A DNA stretch of 64,000 bases from Pseudoalteromonas fuliginea (lineage in GTDB: Bacteria > Pseudomonadota > Gammaproteobacteria > Enterobacterales > Alteromonadaceae), in assembly GCF_000690055.1 (NCBI RefSeq), contig NZ_JJNZ01000007.1, positions 85,012 to 149,011 of the forward strand. The letters run 5' to 3'. The notes under the pieces were generated by a model. The model worked only from the letters and a program-made list of their open reading frames with translations. It did not search any database and was not told where the DNA came from. The position numbers and the translations under genes were made by a program. Positions 63,848 to 64,000 of the stretch are shown here, piece after piece. Every line of letters begins with the position of its first letter. The stretch's first letter is position 1.

Positions 63848-63925
63848 GTTAAAAAGTAAGTTTGGTGTCAATACCTAATTTTAAACCAATTTAGGGTTCC
63901 AGATGACACGGTAATCCCCCCATTT

Positions 63926-64000
63926 TTAATGGAGGCTATCTGTAGAATTTTCGTTGTTTAACTTTTCCAGTTTTTGTATGGGTGTTATTCCACCTATGCC
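63926..64000 (-). mobile_element. C-terminal fragment of a transposase, runs off the window
   Basis: The frame read leftward from 64000 gives GIGGITPIQKLEKLNNENS and a stop at 63926. The G-G-x-TP-I-Q-K-L shape is typical of the tail of IS3-type integrase OrfB, after the RPH.L.G motif which would lie beyond the edge. The flanking 63860-63910 may hold the element's terminal repeat (TGTCA/TGACA near 63860 and 63904). Confidence 0.5.

Overview
The window looks like chromosomal DNA of a marine gammaproteobacterium of the Pseudoalteromonas/Alteromonadales type. The evidence is indirect: low GC, a curli operon in the order curlin-csgE-csgF-csgG, a TonB-dependent receptor sugar locus, membrane-bound urate oxidase (PuuD), a CstA carrier, and short inverted-repeat elements. 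No rRNA, tRNA or CRISPR array was seen.

Layout. 1-8.4 kb: the 3' part of a GH37 trehalase, a CsgD-like regulator, a convergent curli operon with one very long curlin, and a secreted S8 protease. 8.4-17.5 kb: an eight-gene minus-strand purine operon (xdhABC, uraD, uraH, guaD, puuD, puuE) taking guanine/xanthine to allantoate. 17.6-27.9 kb: a decayed ABC ATPase, RDD, TRIC, GNAT, a frameshifted SLC13 carrier, DUF417, Rof, an HNH-like unknown, an OpgG-like protein and a small oxygenase/DUF1272/unknown trio. 28-35.6 kb: a second minus-strand purine block (allantoate amidohydrolase, PucG-like aminotransferase, TauE carrier, HpxW-like and AtzE-like amidohydrolases, an RraA-fold protein, a RutR-like TetR). 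35.8-40 kb: YddG exporter, ankyrin protein plus exported catalase, frameshifted HAD phosphatase. 40-46.3 kb: a mannitol operon (NCS1 carrier, mannitol dehydrogenase, fructokinase) and cstA. 46.4-52.4 kb: TetR/GST/cupin, SpoIIAA-like, and LysR with an MBL-DsbA-SnoaL operon. 52.4-60.2 kb: a complete sucrose locus (fructokinase, TonB receptor, MFS, sucrose phosphorylase, LacI). 60.3-62.9 kb: AraC and aldehyde dehydrogenase. 63.2-64 kb: a Tse2/Tsi2-like toxin-immunity pair beside the tail of a transposase.

How they work together. The two purine blocks form one pathway and appear to share a RutR-type regulator: a TTGACC-N4-GGTCA-like palindrome lies upstream of xdhA and of the regulator itself, and a weaker one upstream of the second block. 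Sucrose genes carry LacI-type palindromes centred on TTAATCGATTAA, one of them a perfect 40-bp inverted repeat. The most notable items are the orphan Tse2/Tsi2-like pair, the split purine regulon, the non-canonical transporter in the mannitol operon, the single giant curlin, and a family of about 160-bp MITE-like repeats.
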